Assembly: GCF_003363775.1 (NCBI RefSeq)
Contig: NZ_CP031376.1
Span: forward strand, 1,054,001 to 1,118,000
From: Spiroplasma alleghenense
Lineage (GTDB): Bacteria > Bacillota_I > Bacilli_A > Mycoplasmatales > Mycoplasmataceae
Length of the DNA stretch: 64,000 bases
Direction of reading: 5' to 3'
A program made the position numbers and the translations under genes. Shown here one piece after another: positions 59,094 through 64,000 of this stretch; the stretch's first letter is position 1, and the number at the start of each line of letters is the position of its first letter. The notes under the pieces were generated by a model. That model worked only from the letters and a program-made list of their open reading frames with translations. It searched no databases and was not told where the DNA came from.

Positions 59094-61052
59094 TTACAAT
59101 TCTACTAGTTCTAATATAGCTGTTTTCAGTTTTTCAAATGAGTCGGAATTATAATTTTTTTCTTGAATAATTTTTTTAAAATTATTTGCTATTTCAAATT
59201 TTACTTGGCCAATTTTAACTTTATTTTTTTCTTGTTTGATATTCTGTAATAGTTCATATTTTGCTTGCTCTTCTTTAGTTAAGATATCAAATATTAAATC
59301 TTCAATCTCTTTTTTTTCTTCAGATATTTTTTTAAACTTAATTTTTGTAAATTGGCTATATAAATTCTTGTATTTCACAAAATGTTTTTCAGAAACATCG
59401 GTTGCATCATTGTCTCTAATACAAATTATTGAATTATATTTATAATCCAATAACTGGTTAAGTATTAGTGGCATTGTGGTGTACCCATTAGCAACTATAA
59501 TTAAAACTGATTTTTTCTTTATATATTCTTCGCCTAAAATGGATTCAATAATGATTTGATCTGTTACACCCTCAACAATAATAATATTTTTATTTTTAAA
59601 TTCATCTTGACCTCATTCTGTTCCAAATACACTTGAAAGTATATTTACCCTTAAATCAATTCAGTAATTATTTGATGTATTAAAATGATTTGAAGCAATA
59701 AAAAATCCCCCACTTTTCTGCAAACAAATAATATCATTTACGTTCATCATCTCCAGATTATGACTTGTAAATATTATTTTGCTGGAATTCTGCTTGAAAA
59801 GTTCTATTAGTTTCATCCTGTTATCGAAATGAAGGCTATTTCCCGGCTCGTCAATTAGAATCACCTTTTTTCCTTCAGTTAAATTAATATCATAAAGCGC
59901 TATAAATAAATTTAAGTATTCAATAAATCCAGTGGATTTATATTCTGAAATTTCTCTCTCAACATTTTTTTCCGCCTCATCCCAAACGCCTATCTCAAAT
60001 GAGTGTTCATAATTCTTTTCGCTATAATTGTCAATCTCAAATATTTTATTATTTACTGATTCTAGTTCGTTTATTGAATTTATTTTGTTATAAAAAGTAA
60101 GAAATTCTTTCGATAAATCGTCAAGTTTTTTTTGAACACTTTCTCTAGCTGTTCTTCATAAATCTCTGGTTCCATGATTTCAAAGTTTTAATTCTTCCTC
60201 TGTAATTTTACTTAAATTTAAAAAAGACTTCTGAATTTGATTTAAACTCTTATTCTTAATCATAATTTCCTTTATTCCCATAAAGCTAGAATCATTTTGG
60301 TTTAATCTAATAAATTTTGTACTAAAATGAAAGTTTGTTAATTCCTGTATTAACATTTTTTCAAAATAAAAGTAATATGTTTTATCAAGATAATCCTTCA
60401 AAGTAACATTATCCCCATACCTTCTATTTGGGAAAATGTTTAAAAAGTCCTCGTCTATTTCTGTTTCATAATTTATCTCGCTATCAATAGAAAATCCAAG
60501 CTCTTCTTTATGAGACTCAATGAATTCAAAAATCAATTTATAATTAAGAGAAAAAGAATCGTCAGATATTAGAAACAAGTTTTCATCAGATTCGTTTAAA
60601 TAAGCGAATTGAACATCGTTGATTTTTGATTCTTTTAAAAAGTTTTTAACACTTTCAGTCATATATTTTTTAATTTCTAAACTACTTTCTTCGAAATTGG
60701 CTGCACTTAAAAAAGCATTAAAATAATTATTTTTCAGTTCTTCAATTTTTTTCGAAAATAAAATTTTTGCATTTTTTATTTCAGTAAAAACGCTTCCACT
60801 ATCCATTCTTTCTATGACTACGTTTTCAAATTTGAATGATATTTTTGAATTACTATAAACCTTATCATTCATTATTTTTTCATATCTAAAATTCGAAAAG
60901 TCTTCCATTAACTTTAGCAACTGCGTTTTTCCAGCCTCATTTGGACCAGCAATTAATGTAGGGGGCCCTTCAATATCAATTTTAATTGTGCATTTATCTT
61001 TAAAGTGGATAAAATTTTCTAATTCTATTTCTATAAATCTTTCATTTTTCAA
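59094..61052 (-). CDS. OLD-family ATPase with Toprim nuclease domain
   Basis: A 652-residue single-chain OLD-type protein: ABC-like ATPase with Walker A AGPNEAGKTQLL (36-43 core), Walker B VILIDEPGNSLH (D401, E402), then a C-terminal Toprim domain with IIIVEGVTDQ (E494) and CIRDNDATD (D547, D549). The group includes P2 Old and the GajA subunit of Gabija, DNA nucleases controlled by NTP. No GajB-like UvrD helicase lies next to it, so it is either a stand-alone OLD or works with the HNH-like and kinase genes downstream. Start at 61052. Confidence 0.87.
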
Positions 61053-61135
61053 AATAATTACCTCTATTCATAAATATAATACAATAAAATGATTTAAAAT
61101 TTACTTATAAATAAAATATATAGAAAAATTAAAAA

Positions 61136-61179
61136 CATTGGTTACGGAGATAAGAACTAATTTATCTCCTTTACCAATG
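61136..61179 (-). terminator. Terminator behind bgl of locus 3
   Basis: Long imperfect stem CATTGGT..GGAGATAA / TTATCTCC..ACCAATG followed by TTTTTAATTTTT on the minus strand. Confidence 0.75.
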
Positions 61180-61196
61180 CATATTTAGTATTTCTA

Positions 61197-62606
61197 CTAC
61201 CCCAATTTCTCCCCATTACTTTTAATAACCTCTTGGTATCAATAAGAGCTTTTCTTGCGATAGCGTTTTAAGTCTAAAATTTCTTCATCACTACGATTGA
61301 CATAAATAAACCCATAGCGTTTTTTAATCCCTTCATGAGTTGAGACTAAATCAATAGCACTTCAAGGATTATAACCAAATACTTCAACTCCTTCATTGAT
61401 AGCTTCTTTGATTTGAAAGATATGTTCTTGGTAGTATTTAATGCGATAATCATCATTGATTTGATGATTTTTATCTAAACTATCATAACCCCCAATGCCA
61501 TTCTCAGTTACTATTAATGGTAAGTTATAACGTTCATAGATTTCTTTTAAAGTATTTTTAAAACCAATGGGATCTATTTCTCATCCAAACTCAGTTTTAT
61601 CTAAACTATCATTGCTAACTTGTTGATACATTCCCGCAACACTTCTAACTCGTTGTTGGTCAGTTAATTGACTAAAGTCTAAATCTGATTCAGGAAATTT
61701 TACAGTTGACGAAGCATAGTAGTTAAAAGCGATAAAGTCAGGTTGAGCTTTTTTTAAGACTTCTAAATCATCTACTTGGATTTCAAATAAAGCGTCTTGT
61801 TTTTCTAAGTATGCTAAGGCAATTGGATTATAAACTCCTTTTACTGCAACATCCAAGTAAAACCAGTTACGCATAATTCTCATATTTAAAGCAGCAGTTG
61901 CATCTTCGGGTTTATTTGAATCACTATAAATCGCGGAGATATTTGGTGCGGGTCCAATTTTAGCGTTGACCAGCATTTCATGACACAACACCATCGCTTT
62001 TGCTTGAGCCACCATCATATGATGATTTAACTGATAAATACTTTTGAGTTTATTGTCCCCATTAGGTAATTTAACCCCGATGATTTCCCCCAGCATTATC
62101 ATGATATTTTGTTCATTGATAGTTAACCAGTATTTAACTCTATCCCCATAGTTTTCAAATAGCACTTGAGCATACTTTTCAAAAGCAGTAATAGTTTCAG
62201 GATTACTTCAACCGCCCTTTTGTTCTAATGCTTCAGGTAAATCAAAGTGGTACATCGTAACAATGGGTTCAATCTTGTATTTAATTAATTCATTAATTAA
62301 ATCATTGTAGAATTTAACCCCTGCACTATTAACCACCCCATCCCCATCAGGAATAATTCGCGTTCAGGCAATCGAAAAGCGATATGATTTTAAACCCATT
62401 TCATGCATCATTTTAATATCAGCTTTAAAGTTATGGTAGTGGTCAACAGCTACTTTTATATCAGCCAAACTAGCATCTTTAATTGTTTTAACATCTTGGA
62501 TGGACAATCCTTTACCATCAATATTTCAAGCTCCTTCAACTTGATAAGCGCTGGTGGAAGCGCCTCATAGAAAGTCTTTAGGAAATGGTTTGTTTAATTT
62601 TTTCAT
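61197..62606 (-). CDS. bgl: 6-phospho-beta-glucosidase, GH1 family (locus 3)
   Basis: A 469-residue GH1 enzyme, more distant from the other two: [20 protein letters not shown], acid/base TINEQN, nucleophile VTENGIGGY. Same role as the others, hydrolysis of phosphorylated beta-glucosides in the cytosol. The start at 62606 lies 29 nt inside the end of the upstream PTS frame and follows AAGGAGTCC. Complete. Confidence 0.9.
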
Positions 62607-62999
62607 TACTGGACTCCTTACTTTTCTTTTTAGTTTTAGTTAAATTAAATGGTAATTTATCACAGAGGTTATAGTTAATTTCAATTGAGTTTAAACAATT
62701 ACAATAACCATTTTTTAATTCTGTATAGTTTAAGTAATCAGGGTTAATCAACAAACAAGCAGAGATTAGACCATCCACTTCAACTAATACTTTAACAATA
62801 TTTTCATCATAGGTTTGTTTAGCCAATTTAGCTTGAGTTTCTAATAAAGCTATTTGATCACTAATTTGTTTGATATCCTCTTCCTTATTAAAGTCAAGAT
62901 ATAACTGGGCAGCCAAATTGTATTTAGCCAAATCCTTATCTTTTAATTTCATCGCTTTTAAATAAAGTTTATCTCTATCAGCTTCAACCCTATTAACTA
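62578..62999 (-). pseudogene. C-terminal tail of a PTS permease gene cut by IS-C
   Basis: The frame runs from the IS-C end into a ~140-residue tail (RVEADRDKLYLKAM..., coiled coil, then SLNSIEINYNLCDKLPF) that ends at 62578. It resembles in character and position the coiled tail of the locus 2 PTS, so it is probably the end of a third beta-glucoside permease. IS-C lies directly upstream; the rest of the gene is beyond the window or lost. Confidence 0.6.
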
Positions 63000-63000
63000 G

Positions 63001-64000
63001 TAGAATGAACCCATATTAATATGCAAAGAGCTTTATTGAAAAATTTCAATAAGCTTTTTATTTTTTTTAAATATATATCAGTTATTTCAATCAATGACAT
63101 CAGTAACGTAGGCATTAATATCTGTATATTCATTATTATGAATTGTTCCTTTCTTTAAAAGAGCGTGAAAGCTTTCAATTACAACGTTATCACTACATTG
63201 ACCGACTCTTCCCATAGAAATTTTGATCCCTTCTGCATGACATCTATTTTTGTAAGCATTTGAGATATATTGTGATCCGTGGTCAGAATGAATTATAATT
63301 CCGTTTGTGCTAGAATTAATTTTTTTTATTCTAATCACTGCAGCATTAAAATTATCTAAAACCAATTTTAAATCGTTAAATTTAGAAATTTGAAAATCTA
63401 TTATTTGTTTTGTACAAGCATCAATAATTGTTGATTGATACATTCTTTTTCCATTTAAAACTAAGTATGTTACATCTGTATATAAAACTGTAAGTTCCTT
63501 TTGAATATTATATTTTCTTTTAACCAAGTCTGGAAAATCTCAAATTTTATTTACTTTAGCTTTTCGTCTTTTGTAAATATATTTCCTGACATATTTTGAA
63601 ATAATTCCTTGTTCTTTCATAATTCTAAGTACTTTTTTATGATTAATTCTTGGTAAACCAATTGATTCGTAGTATTCGTTAGTAAATTTGGTTAATTGTC
63701 TGTAACCAAACTGTTCCTTGTTTTCTTTAAAAATTTTTCAAAGCGTATCAATATGAAATTGATCTTTAATAATCGTTCAGTCTTTATTTTTGAAACGATT
63801 TCAATAAGAACGCTTTAATTCACAAACTTCAAGTAAAATTTTTAACTTATGATCTTTTAATTCCTCACGAATGAATTCTACTTTTTGTCTTCTGTTGACT
63901 TGTAGAATTCATGGAGCTTTTTTAAAATTTCATATTTTTCCTCCAAAGAATCCATTTCTTTTTTTTGTTTATTTAGTTCCTTGTTGGGAGAAATGCTATT
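63001..64000. mobile_element. IS-C, IS3-type element (partial, right side outside window)
   Basis: The left end begins near TAGAATGAACCC at 63001; a ~70-bp copy of this end occurs alone at 31219-31292. The interior encodes orfB and the end of orfA on the minus strand. A TTTATTGAAA/TTTCAATAAA hairpin at 63031-63053 overlaps the orfB stop. The second end and any target duplication are not in the window. Confidence 0.85.
63033..64000 (-). CDS. IS-C transposase orfB and 3' part of orfA
   Basis: OrfA ends at a TAG at 63878-63880 with the coil LEEKYEILKKLHEFYKSTE. OrfB reads in the -1 frame from the overlap near 63900 to the TAA at 63033-63035 and is a typical IS150-group integrase: YWNRFKNKDW, FGYRQLTKF, then YTDVTYLVLNG, IIIHSDHGSQYIS and SDNVVIESFHALLK carrying D, D and E. 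The AAAAAG run before the orfA stop is a plausible slip site. The visible part is uninterrupted. Confidence 0.85.

Noticed and set aside
58317-61052. Gabija system (GajA + GajB)
   Set aside because: The OLD-family gene could be GajA-like, but no UvrD-type GajB gene is adjacent.

Overview
The window comes from an AT-rich mollicute. UGA must be read as tryptophan throughout: every long gene is cut into pieces by TGA under the standard code and becomes one continuous family-like protein when TGA = Trp. The small Cas9 system, three 6-phospho-beta-glucosidases with beta-glucoside PTS transporters, and IS3-type insertion sequences fit the Entomoplasmatales (Spiroplasma / Mesoplasma / Entomoplasma group); I cannot name the species. 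I saw no rRNA or tRNA gene.

Layout. 1-9.65 kb: a surface or membrane protein family and a beta-glucoside locus (bgl, PTS EIIBC, MerR-like regulator), preceded by a decayed, internally deleted second copy of the same locus. 9.7-11.1 kb: an intact IS3-type element (IS-A) with a 3-bp target duplication. 11.2-11.5 kb: a PTS IIA pseudogene. 11.8-20.6 kb: a complete type II-A CRISPR-Cas system (50 identical repeats, 49 spacers, csn2, cas2, cas1, tracrRNA, cas9), all read on the minus strand. 20.9-52 kb: a dense defence island. It holds two GmrSD-like DUF262 proteins, a methyltransferase next to a presumed nuclease gene broken by IS-B, a GIY-YIG protein, a two-methyltransferase plus HNH-endonuclease cassette, a Z1-domain ATPase with two unknown partners, a large SF1 helicase-nuclease between two membrane protein genes, a Sau3AI-type GATC restriction-modification pair, and a KAP NTPase / DUF3800 pair. 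Two near-identical 3' fragments of a PLD-type helicase gene, and one 5' fragment, sit at cassette borders. 52-56.9 kb: a second PTS-bgl-rpiR operon. 57-61 kb: an AbiJ-NTD3-like kinase, a small HNH-like protein and an OLD-family Toprim ATPase. 61-64 kb: a third bgl, the tail of its PTS gene, and IS-C running off the window.

Reading it together: sugar-uptake loci of one family flank a roughly 50-kb collection of anti-phage genes, with IS ends and helicase fragments marking past insertions and deletions. Three units look worth testing as undescribed or poorly described systems: KAP + DUF3800 (possibly with the divergent four-helix membrane protein); 4-TM protein + SF1 helicase-nuclease + small TM protein; and AbiJ-NTD3-kinase + HNH-like + OLD. 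Function assignments rest on motifs read by eye; no database search was possible.
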